Shown: positions 15,830-22,580 of the stretch, in pieces
Numbering within the stretch: the first letter of the stretch is position 1
Layout of the letters: each line of letters opens with the position of its first letter
Assembly (NCBI GenBank): GCA_022796875.1
Contig: JAAWJJ010000039.1
Coordinates: 1-36,524 of the forward strand
From: Eubacterium sp.
Lineage (GTDB): Bacteria > Bacillota > Clostridia > Lachnospirales > Lachnospiraceae
Direction: 5' to 3'
DNA: 36,524 nt
Program-made: the position numbers and the translations under genes
The notes under the pieces: model-generated
Databases searched by the model: none
Told to the model about the DNA's origin: nothing
What the model saw: only the letters and a program-made list of their open reading frames with translations

Positions 15830-17056
15830 TTGAATAATCATAAAATATGGACTGTCCGCTGGATCAGGGCCGCAGTCGGAATACTTGCGCTTTTGTGCCT
15901 GGGACTTATTTACGCATGGTCCGTTTTTGTAACGCCGATCGAGGCGGAATTTGGATGGGGACGTTCCCAGACTTCTATGACTTTTACGATCTGTATGAGT
16001 TTTTTCTGTATCGGCGGTTTATTCGCTGGATATATCAACAGATTTTTGAAACCGAGAATCATTTTGCTTTTAGCTGCCGTCAGTATACTGGCAGGCTTTT
16101 TCCTGTCGTCAAATATATCCTCGTTACCGGGATTATTTATCGGATACGGCGTATTCTGCGGTTTCGGCGTCGGAATCGGGTACAATGTCGTCTTAAGCTG
16201 CATCCTGGCATGGTTTCCGGAAAAAACCGGATTATTATCCGGTATCCTTTTAATGGGATTTGGCTTTGGAGGTTCTGTTCTGGGTTCCCTGTCCGTAAAC
16301 CTGATGGCGGCGGCAGGATGGCGTTTTGCATTCCGTATTCTGGGAATTATACTGGCAGTCGTAATTTTGCTGTCTTCTGTTATGCTGAAACGGCCCTTAC
16401 CGGAGGAAAGTGAATTTCTAAAAACAAAATGCCGCAAAACCGTTTCGGTTGCAAAGAACTATTCTACAAAAGAAATGCTGCACACTTCTTCCTTTTACTT
16501 TGTGTTTATATGGCTTGTACTCATTACGGCGTTAGGCCTTGCCGTTGTCAGCAACGCCTCCCCTCTTGCACAGACAATGACAGGCGATATCGGAAAAGCT
16601 TCTTTCCTTGCCGGCCTGGTATCTATTTTTAACGGCATCGGCAGGCTTTGCTCCGGATTTATTCTGGATGCGCTCGGCAGCAAACGGACGATGCGGATTT
16701 ATTCGCTGATCGGCCTGGCCGCCGGCATTATTATGTTTTTATCCGTATCCGCTGAATCCGTTCTTTTATTAACGGCAGGTTTCATCCTGATCGGCTTTGC
16801 TTTTGGCGGAGGTTCCCCTACAATGTCCGCTTATGCATCAAGAGTTTTCGGCCCGAAATTTTATTCCAACAACTTCAGCATCATGAATTTGTGTATGCTG
16901 GCAGGCGCTTTTATCGGCTCGTTCCTGATGGGCGTCGTACAAAGCAGCAGCGGATACCAGACAATCACGGTATTCCTGATCGTATTTGCTGCAGCAAGCC
17001 TGATATTCGGCAGCATTGTCCGCCTCCATTTTCAGGGAAACCGGTCGAATGATTAA
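15830..17056 (+). CDS. OFA-family MFS carboxylate transporter
   Basis: This 408-residue protein has about twelve membrane segments. It has the OFA (oxalate:formate antiporter) opening GLIYAWSVFVTPIEAEFGW near 27-45 and the paired glycine-rich helices typical of the group. The start is a TTG at 15830, supported by AAGGAGGG six bases upstream and by the family's N-terminus. OFA members move oxalate, formate, lactate and other small carboxylates. Its place in the island suggests import of a carboxylate substrate or export of an acid product. It has a separate leader with a long hairpin. Exact cargo is unknown. Confidence 0.88.
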   Translation: MNNHKIWTVRWIRAAVGILALLCLGLIYAWSVFVTPIEAEFGWGRSQTSMTFTICMSFFCIGGLFAGYINRFLKPRIILLLAAVSILAGFFLSSNISSLPGLFIGYGVFCGFGVGIGYNVVLSCILAWFPEKTGLLSGILLMGFGFGGSVLGSLSVNLMAAAGWRFAFRILGIILAVVILLSSVMLKRPLPEESEFLKTKCRKTVSVAKNYSTKEMLHTSSFYFVFIWLVLITALGLAVVSNASPLAQTMTGDIGKASFLAGLVSIFNGIGRLCSGFILDALGSKRTMRIYSLIGLAAGIIMFLSVSAESVLLLTAGFILIGFAFGGGSPTMSAYASRVFGPKFYSNNFSIMNLCMLAGAFIGSFLMGVVQSSSGYQTITVFLIVFAAASLIFGSIVRLHFQGNRSND

Positions 17057-17080
17057 AATTTTTCCGAAAAATTGTCGCAA

Positions 17081-17119
17081 AATTCGAACGATAGATAAAA
17101 TACGATAATATAATTCGAA
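17081..17119 (+). promoter_or_regulatory. Two AATTCGAA sites upstream of the ferredoxin/AOR unit
   Basis: AATTCGAA occurs at 17081-17088 and again at 17112-17119, 31 bases apart start to start, close to three helical turns. A TATAAT follows at 17152-17157. This spacing is typical of paired binding sites on one DNA face, so a regulator of the AOR unit may bind here. Confidence 0.4.
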
Positions 17120-17162
17120 AATTCAGAAGTGCCTTTCATAATAACTTCCCTTATAATGAAAA

Positions 17163-17237
17163 CATAACTAATGTAAGCATAATTAATGAAGACATAACTA
17201 ATAAAAGCATGAATAACAAAAGCATAAAAATTATGTC
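17163..17237 (+). repeat. Five imperfect 15-base tandem repeats in the AOR-unit leader
   Basis: Five consecutive 15-base units each begin with CAT: CATAACTAATGTAAG, CATAATTAATGAAGA, CATAACTAATAAAAG, CATGAATAACAAAAG and CATAAAAATTATGTC. The first three are closest and the last has drifted. Stops occur in the frames, so the array is not coding. It ends 18 bases before the ferredoxin start and lies downstream of a candidate -10, so it would be in the 5' leader. Confidence 0.7.
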
Positions 17238-17255
17238 AGAAAAAAGGAGAACGGT

Positions 17256-17786
17256 ATGCGCAAACAGGAAACATTATTTGGAAAAGCAAGCGAAAACTAT
17301 CACAACCATATTGTACAGTACCCGCAGGAAATATCTCTGTGCGCCGGGTGTACTTCCTGCGAAGCGGTATGCGCCATGGTGCACGACGGAGCCGTAAGCC
17401 CGTCCCTTTCCAGGATTCATCTGGAACGAGGGACAGTATCAATGATCCATACGGTTTATTCCTGCCAGCAGTGTAAAGACCATCCGTGTTATGAAGCCTG
17501 TCCAAAAAAGGACAAGGCCATGCTGTTGGATGAAGATCTCGGAATTGCCTATGTAAACCAGGAGGAATGTATAGGGTGCGGCCTGTGTATTAAGGCCTGT
17601 CCTTTTGAACCGAAAAGAATACGGTTAAACCTGGATAAGCCAAGGCCGAAAGCGATCAAATGCGACATGTGCAGGACCCGGCCGGAGGGCCCGGCCTGTG
17701 TGGAATACTGCCAGGTCCGCTGCATCGGAAAAAGCGAAGACCCGGTACCGGAAGCATCTGAGGAAAAACGAGGCGGATTATTCTGA
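17256..17786 (+). CDS. Four-cluster [4Fe-4S] electron-transfer subunit of the AOR-type enzyme
   Basis: This 176-residue protein has four Cys groups: CAGCTSCEAVC, CQQCKDHPCYEAC, CIGCGLCIKAC and CDMC...CVEYC. This is the pattern of DmsB/HycB/BamC-like subunits with up to four [4Fe-4S] clusters. The gene ends 42 bases before the AOR-family gene, so it is very probably its redox partner, as YdhY is to YdhV or BamC to BamB. No signal peptide or twin-Arg motif is present, so it should be cytoplasmic. AAAAGGAGAA precedes the start. Confidence 0.88.
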   Translation: MRKQETLFGKASENYHNHIVQYPQEISLCAGCTSCEAVCAMVHDGAVSPSLSRIHLERGTVSMIHTVYSCQQCKDHPCYEACPKKDKAMLLDEDLGIAYVNQEECIGCGLCIKACPFEPKRIRLNLDKPRPKAIKCDMCRTRPEGPACVEYCQVRCIGKSEDPVPEASEEKRGGLF

Positions 17787-17828
17787 TTGTTTATTTATCC
17801 CTGATCCCGAGAAAGGAGAATTATAAAA

Positions 17829-19886
17829 ATGAATGCAGAACATAAAGACCCTGTATACGGATATGCAGGCCATATTTTGAGAATTAACCTTACCGACCAA
17901 TCGACAGAACTGATTCCAATCCAAAAATACGCGGACAAGTACATCGGGGGACGAAGTATCGCTTACCGTATTTTCTGGGAAGAGATCGGACCGAACGTGA
18001 AAGCGTTCGACCCTGAAAACAAGCTGATTTATATGACGGGACCGACCACTGCAACCGCAATTCCGTCCAGCGGCCGGACGCTGTTTGTATCCCTTTCTCC
18101 AAAGACGCTTCCGGAAATGGTAAGCTGGAGCGGTCTGGGCGGATGGTTCGGTTCGGAATTAAAGTTTGCCGGATATGACGGTCTGATTATTGAGGGAAAA
18201 GCCAAAAACCCGACTTACATATTCATTAACGACGGCGAAATACAGTTCCTCTCCGCAGAAAATCTCTGGGGACAGTATGTTCATGAAACCCAGGAAATGA
18301 TAGAGGAAATCCACGGAAAAGACGTCAAAAGCTTTGTCATCGGACCGGCCGGAGAAAATTTGGTACGATTTGCCAGCATTACGACCTCAAACGATAACGC
18401 CGCCGCAAAAGTCGGCTTTGGCGCTGTAATGGGTTCCAAAAACTTAAAAGCGGTTGCCTGCCGCGGTACCGGAAAGATCACCCCTTATAATATTCCGAAA
18501 GTTTTGGAACTGCGCAAAACCGTAAATACCCCTCCGATGCGTACCAATCCGATTCAGAATATGGATGCCTTTGAAGCAGGCCCGAACGTGAACGTAAAAG
18601 TGCCGGGCGGCATGAAGCAATGTCAGGTTTCATGCAGCTATGGCTGTAACCAGCACTGCAACCGTATGCTTCTTGATGTAAAATCCGGAACTTCCGTCAA
18701 AAAGAAAAACCGCGTCGAAAAATGCGTAGGCGTATTTGCTATGGGATTTGAGGAAAACTGCGGATGGATGCCGAACCAGACATTCCAGACCGAATATAAT
18801 CATGACGCGCCTTGTAAAACTCTTTCCGGCGATATGGAGCCGCCGGATATGTCGGATCCGCATGCGGCGGAACTTTTTGCATGGCGCAACGCCGATACCG
18901 TTAATTTCTGGAAAGGCAATTACGATAAAGGCAACGTGATGATGGACCTCTGCAACCAATATGGACTTGACAAATGGGAAGTCACCGTCGGCCTGTTTCC
19001 ATGGTTTGCCATGGGGAAAAAAGAGGGCGTATTCGACGGTATGGATTTCGGCATGGAAATCGACGTGGAATCAGAAGAATTTGTCCGCCATATTTTAAAA
19101 ATAATTGCATATAAAGAAAGCGAATACGGTAAAATCCTGGCGGAGGGCATGGCAAGGGCTGTCCGTACTCTGGGACATGAAAAATTCGGGAAAACGATTT
19201 ATCACGGAAGATATTCCAATATTATTAAAGGCAAACAACTGGACATTCCGATTTTGCTGGAAACAGCCTGGGGAGATATGTTCCACTGGCAGGGGCGCGG
19301 ATATCAGTCTGCGATTGATATTACCGGATGGGTGCCGTCTTCCCTGCAGCTAATGCTTTCGAGCCGGGATACGCAAACCGTCGCGCATTTCCACGCTACC
19401 TGGGATTACTATATGGCGGTAAAAGACGACCCGTATCACAACCGCCTCGTCCCGCAGACCGTCATCGAATGTGAAGACCGGGAAATTGTTAAAGATTCCT
19501 TTACTTCCTGCGAATGGGCGGCCCCGAACCACTACTGGGAAACGATGGAATGTGAAATGTATGAAGCCGCTACCGGCAATTCCATGACCCTGGAACAAAT
19601 GACGGAAATGGCTGTCCGGGCAAGGCTTTTATTCCGAGCTATCCTGATAAGAAATTCCGGCCGTACCAGAGAACAGGAAGTCAACGCGATTTATCCGGGA
19701 TTAACCTATCCTGATTCCGTCGGTTTAACAACGAAATGGGAAGACTGGAACGATCTTGTTGACCTTTATTACGAAGAACGCGGTTGGGATAAAAAAACCG
19801 GTTGGCCGGGCAGGGATATTTATGAAAAATACGGCTTAAAAGACGTTGCCGATGAAATGGAAGCCTGTGGAAAACTTCCGTTATAA
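17829..19886 (+). CDS. Aldehyde:ferredoxin oxidoreductase-family tungsten enzyme
   Basis: This 685-residue protein is a full-length AOR-family member. It has GYAGHILRINLT near 11-22, YIGGRSIAYRI near 38-48, the pterin-binding GLGGWFGSELKFAGYDGLIIEG at about 102-123 (in part), and GFGAVMGSKNLKA near 196-208. The cluster Cys region has Cys265, 269, 273 and 277, spaced x3, x3, x3, instead of the usual C-x2-C-x3-C. A distal Cys in FTSCEW near residue 560 may be the last ligand. AOR enzymes hold a tungsten bis-pterin and oxidise aldehydes or reduce acids, and BamB of class II benzoyl-CoA reductase is a relative. Here it pairs with a four-cluster ferredoxin. Substrate is unknown. Confidence 0.88.
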   Translation: MNAEHKDPVYGYAGHILRINLTDQSTELIPIQKYADKYIGGRSIAYRIFWEEIGPNVKAFDPENKLIYMTGPTTATAIPSSGRTLFVSLSPKTLPEMVSWSGLGGWFGSELKFAGYDGLIIEGKAKNPTYIFINDGEIQFLSAENLWGQYVHETQEMIEEIHGKDVKSFVIGPAGENLVRFASITTSNDNAAAKVGFGAVMGSKNLKAVACRGTGKITPYNIPKVLELRKTVNTPPMRTNPIQNMDAFEAGPNVNVKVPGGMKQCQVSCSYGCNQHCNRMLLDVKSGTSVKKKNRVEKCVGVFAMGFEENCGWMPNQTFQTEYNHDAPCKTLSGDMEPPDMSDPHAAELFAWRNADTVNFWKGNYDKGNVMMDLCNQYGLDKWEVTVGLFPWFAMGKKEGVFDGMDFGMEIDVESEEFVRHILKIIAYKESEYGKILAEGMARAVRTLGHEKFGKTIYHGRYSNIIKGKQLDIPILLETAWGDMFHWQGRGYQSAIDITGWVPSSLQLMLSSRDTQTVAHFHATWDYYMAVKDDPYHNRLVPQTVIECEDREIVKDSFTSCEWAAPNHYWETMECEMYEAATGNSMTLEQMTEMAVRARLLFRAILIRNSGRTREQEVNAIYPGLTYPDSVGLTTKWEDWNDLVDLYYEERGWDKKTGWPGRDIYEKYGLKDVADEMEACGKLPL

Positions 19887-19888
19887 TC

Positions 19889-19911
19889 ATCCTGATTTTT
19901 AAAATCAGGAT
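19889..19911 (+). repeat. Perfect 11-base inverted repeat between the AOR and ABM genes
   Basis: ATCCTGATTTT (19889-19899) and AAAATCAGGAT (19901-19911) are exact complements around one base. There is no T-run after it. It overlaps TATAAT at 19911-19916 and lies just before the ABM ribosome site. It may be an operator, an mRNA-processing hairpin, or part of an internal promoter. Confidence 0.55.
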
Positions 19912-19933
19912 ATAATGAAAGGAGAATCATATT

Positions 19934-20221
19934 ATGTTTGTAGTTCTTGCAAAACAGAGGACATTACCGGGAAAAAGTGAAATATTGAAAGAAAACGTGG
20001 CAAAACTGGCTCCCCAAACCCGGCAGTATCCAGGATGTATGACTTATGAGCTGCTTCAGAGCAGGGAAGATGAAAACCAGTTCTGGTTTTATGAAGTGTG
20101 GGATAACGAAAAAGATTTCGAAGCGCATTTCGGAGCGGACTTTACAAAAGAGTTTGAAAAAACTCTGGACGGAGTCGTCGACGGTAATGTAGAACCATAC
20201 GTATGTGATGTCGTTGTGTAG
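19934..20221 (+). CDS. ABM-domain protein (putative quinol monooxygenase, YgiN-like)
   Basis: This 95-residue protein has the ferredoxin-like antibiotic-biosynthesis-monooxygenase fold signature: an N-terminal strand FVVLAKQRTLPGKS, then PQTRQYPGCMTYELLQS and FWFYEVWDNEKDFEAHF. Length and pattern match YgiN-type proteins. Such proteins act cofactor-free on quinols or similar aromatics, or bind small ligands. In an anaerobe an oxygenase reaction is doubtful, so it may isomerise, bind or detoxify a pathway compound (inference). It follows the AOR gene by 47 bases and is the last gene of the island's plus-strand run. Confidence 0.8.
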   Translation: MFVVLAKQRTLPGKSEILKENVAKLAPQTRQYPGCMTYELLQSREDENQFWFYEVWDNEKDFEAHFGADFTKEFEKTLDGVVDGNVEPYVCDVVV

Positions 20222-20269
20222 TTATATCACTGCGTCACTATGCCGTTGCGCAATTATATCGTTATGTAA

Positions 20270-21169
20270 TTAAAACTGACCGTTTTCTATAATAATCCGC
20301 CGCATCCGTTTAATAATCAGATTTCGGGAACTGTTTTCATTTTTCCGGTTCCAGGCAGCGGCAAACACAACAGATTGACCGTCCAGAGGGAAAAACTCAA
20401 TATTTTCATTCCTCTCAATACGCTGCGTATTCGGAACGATAGCCATCCCGATACCCAGTTCCACATTCATCAGTATGGAATCAATGTTCGGCACGTTCTG
20501 GTATTGGGAAGAGGACAGTTCCAGAGTTTCTTTCTGGTTCCTTAAATACTCTTTTATACCGAGCGAACCGTCTGTTGCAAAGAAAAACGGCTGCTTTTTT
20601 ACTTCGTCCAAATTAAGCTGTCCATTTTTTATAATACCAAGCGAACGATGGGCGATGATCCCAAGTGACATGGTACGTAATTTGGTATAATTTAATTCCG
20701 TATGGTTTTTTACTTCATCTTTCAGCGTAATGCCGATATCCAGGGCGTTGTCACGCAGGCATGTGTTCAAATCCCTGTGGGAATAAAATGATATTTGGAT
20801 ATCAATTTGGTTCTTAAACTGAGCTATAATTTCCGTCAGGGAATCCAGAATACAAAAACCGATATCAGCGCCCTCCAACACTCCTATGCGGATTGTGTCG
20901 GCAATACGCTTATTATAGTTTAACGCTTTCTCGCACGCATCCGAAAAAATGTTTATCGCATCTGAAATAGCTTCCTGCATAATAGCTCCCTGCATGGTCA
21001 GCCGCAAACTGTTCGTAGACCTTTCAAAAAGCTTCATTCCCAGTTCTTCTTCCAGAGATGAAATCTGTTTGCTGACCGTAGACTGGGAAACAAAAAGCCT
21101 CCTGGCTGTTTCGGAATAATTTTTATATTTACACAATGACAAAAAATATTCAACCTGCGTAGAATTCAT
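20270..21169 (-). CDS. LysR-family transcriptional regulator
   Basis: This protein of about 299 residues has an N-terminal winged helix-turn-helix (STQVEYFLSLCKYKNYSETA, then LFVSQSTVSKQISSLEEELG) and a C-terminal periplasmic-binding-like effector domain. The ATG at 21169 is chosen over a longer frame because GGGGAGGAAG lies directly upstream and LysR proteins begin here. It is convergent with the AOR/ABM genes and divergent from a second LysR gene at 21282. It probably regulates the neighbouring catabolic island, with a pathway metabolite as the effector (inference). Confidence 0.9.
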   Translation of the reverse strand: MNSTQVEYFLSLCKYKNYSETARRLFVSQSTVSKQISSLEEELGMKLFERSTNSLRLTMQGAIMQEAISDAINIFSDACEKALNYNKRIADTIRIGVLEGADIGFCILDSLTEIIAQFKNQIDIQISFYSHRDLNTCLRDNALDIGITLKDEVKNHTELNYTKLRTMSLGIIAHRSLGIIKNGQLNLDEVKKQPFFFATDGSLGIKEYLRNQKETLELSSSQYQNVPNIDSILMNVELGIGMAIVPNTQRIERNENIEFFPLDGQSVVFAAAWNRKNENSSRNLIIKRMRRIIIENGQF

Positions 21170-21281
21170 ACTTCCTCCCCTGACAATCCTTTTCCTTTGC
21201 AATAATAACCCTTTATTCGTATATTATAAACATCAGCGGTTAAAATTTCAATATCAGCAGGAAAACGAAAGGAGAAAAGCA

Positions 21282-22181
21282 ATGACGGATATCCAGATAA
21301 ACAGCTTTTTAACTTTGGCTGAAGAATTGAACTTTACAAAAGCGTCCAGACGGCTTTTAATTTCTCAATCCACTTTAAGCACGCATATTTCCTCGTTAGA
21401 AAAAAATCTCGGCGTTACTTTATTTATCCGCACAAATAAAAACGTATCTTTATCCCCGGAAGGATTGCTGATTTACAAATCTTTCCGTCGGGGTTACGAC
21501 CTGATGAAACAAGGCATAAAAGCCGCAAAGACTTTGCATGCAGGCCATGCAAATAAGCTGAGGATTGGCTTTATCCACGGCCTGCAGAATGATCTGATGA
21601 ACAGCATCATGAAATTAATACACGATTTTTGTACTCTTTATTCGATTACTGATCTGCAGGTCTTATCTTTAAGCGATAATGAAAATGTAAATCTGCTGAA
21701 AAAGAACCAGCTCGACCTTGTTTTTACGTTTACAAATACAGCCTGTATCTTTCCCGATTTCTCCGAAAGAGTATTATTGAAGAACCACCTGTGCCTTTTA
21801 TACCTTGCTGATAAATACAGCGAAACATCGCCGTTTTCAATGGATTCCCTGAAAAAAGAAGAACTGTTTATTTTAAAAAAAGAGGTTTCCCACACAGAAG
21901 AAACTTTTTTGCGTAAATTTCTGGAACTGGTTGGAGAAGACACAGTAAAAGTCAACCGCGTCAATTCAATGGAAGCAAAATTGTTTTATATTTCCGCGGG
22001 ATACGGAATCGGCTTTTCGGATAATATGACCTGGCTTCCAGATCCGGGAAAATATGGCCGTTTTCCGATCAGGGACATATTAATACAATACAGTTTTCTT
22101 TATCGGAAAACTTCAAATAACACTGTAATAAATAAATTTCTCGATTTTCTGGATCAGAACAGGCTGGCACTGTCCGAATAG
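21282..22181 (+). CDS. LysR-family transcriptional regulator
   Basis: This 299-residue protein has the LysR DNA-binding region INSFLTLAEELNFTKASRRL with LLISQSTLSTHISSLEKNLG, followed by an effector-binding domain that includes GYGIGFSDN. It is divergent from the other LysR gene across a 112-base gap that holds both starts. The two are distinct in sequence, so they are not a recent tandem copy. It may control the catabolic island or the genes to its right. AAAGGAGAA precedes the ATG. Confidence 0.9.
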   Translation: MTDIQINSFLTLAEELNFTKASRRLLISQSTLSTHISSLEKNLGVTLFIRTNKNVSLSPEGLLIYKSFRRGYDLMKQGIKAAKTLHAGHANKLRIGFIHGLQNDLMNSIMKLIHDFCTLYSITDLQVLSLSDNENVNLLKKNQLDLVFTFTNTACIFPDFSERVLLKNHLCLLYLADKYSETSPFSMDSLKKEELFILKKEVSHTEETFLRKFLELVGEDTVKVNRVNSMEAKLFYISAGYGIGFSDNMTWLPDPGKYGRFPIRDILIQYSFLYRKTSNNTVINKFLDFLDQNRLALSE

Positions 22182-22194
22182 GCTATTTATTAAA

Positions 22195-22240
22195 ATGCTG
22201 TAAAAATTTACGTTGATTTTTACAGCATTTAGTGTATAAT
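22195..22240 (+). promoter_or_regulatory. 13-base inverted repeat overlapping the antitoxin promoter
   Basis: ATGCTGTAAAAAT (22195-22207) and ATTTTTACAGCAT (22216-22228) are perfect complements. The second arm overlaps a promoter with TTGATT (22213-22218), a 16-base spacer and TATAAT (22235-22240). It may serve as both the LysR transcript's terminator and the operator bound by the Phd/YefM antitoxin, which represses its own operon in this family. Confidence 0.6.
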
Positions 22241-22273
22241 AGAGTAAGAAATTGATGAGAAAGGAGAATGAAC

Positions 22274-22528
22274 ATGCCTAATATTTTACCAGTATCAGAT
22301 TTAAGAAACTATAATGAAGTGCTAAAGAATTGTCAGGCAGGAGAACCGGTATTTTTGACTAAAAACGGCAGAGGAAAATTTGTTGTTTTGGATATTGAAG
22401 ATTATGAGAAAGACAGAGCAGAAAAAAAACTTCTGCTGAAACTTCAGGAGGCGGAAGAAGCGGTACAGGAAGAGAATAGTTGGCTTGGTCTGGATGAACT
22501 TAAGGAAGTTATGGAAAACGGCATATGA
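22274..22528 (+). CDS. Phd/YefM-family antitoxin without an intact toxin
   Basis: This protein of about 84 residues begins MPNILPVSDLRNYNEVLK and continues EPVFLTKNGRGKFVVLDIED, the Phd/YefM antitoxin DNA-binding domain. The C-terminal half is a charged helix that would cover a RelE/ParE toxin. The ATG at 22274 has better spacing from AAGGAG than the one at 22268. A start codon overlaps its stop at 22525 but opens only ten codons (MMKLRIRRTV) before TAA. So the partner toxin is reduced to its first residues, and the antitoxin is now an orphan. Confidence 0.85.
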   Translation: MPNILPVSDLRNYNEVLKNCQAGEPVFLTKNGRGKFVVLDIEDYEKDRAEKKLLLKLQEAEEAVQEENSWLGLDELKEVMENGI

Positions 22529-22557
22529 TGAAACTGCGGATTCGGCGAACAGTTTAA
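22525..22557 (+). pseudogene. Ten-codon remnant of a RelE/ParE-type toxin start
   Basis: ATGATG overlaps the antitoxin stop in the usual translational-coupling arrangement. The frame reads MMKLRIRRTV and ends at TAA 22555-22557. RelE/ParE toxins often begin with a short basic strand of this kind. The rest is missing because the PurF-like gene starts at 22581. Confidence 0.45.
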
Positions 22558-22580
22558 CAAAATAATAAGAGGGGATTAAC

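Noticed and set aside
3064..20221. Known phloroglucinol degradation cluster
   Set aside because: SDR and MBL-fold genes are present, but the expected acetoacetate-forming lyase (BKACE type) is not seen, and the aldolase belongs to a different family.
22268..22273. ATG at 22268 as the antitoxin start
   Set aside because: It is only one base from AAGGAG. The ATG at 22274 has seven-base spacing and matches the family's usual N-terminus.
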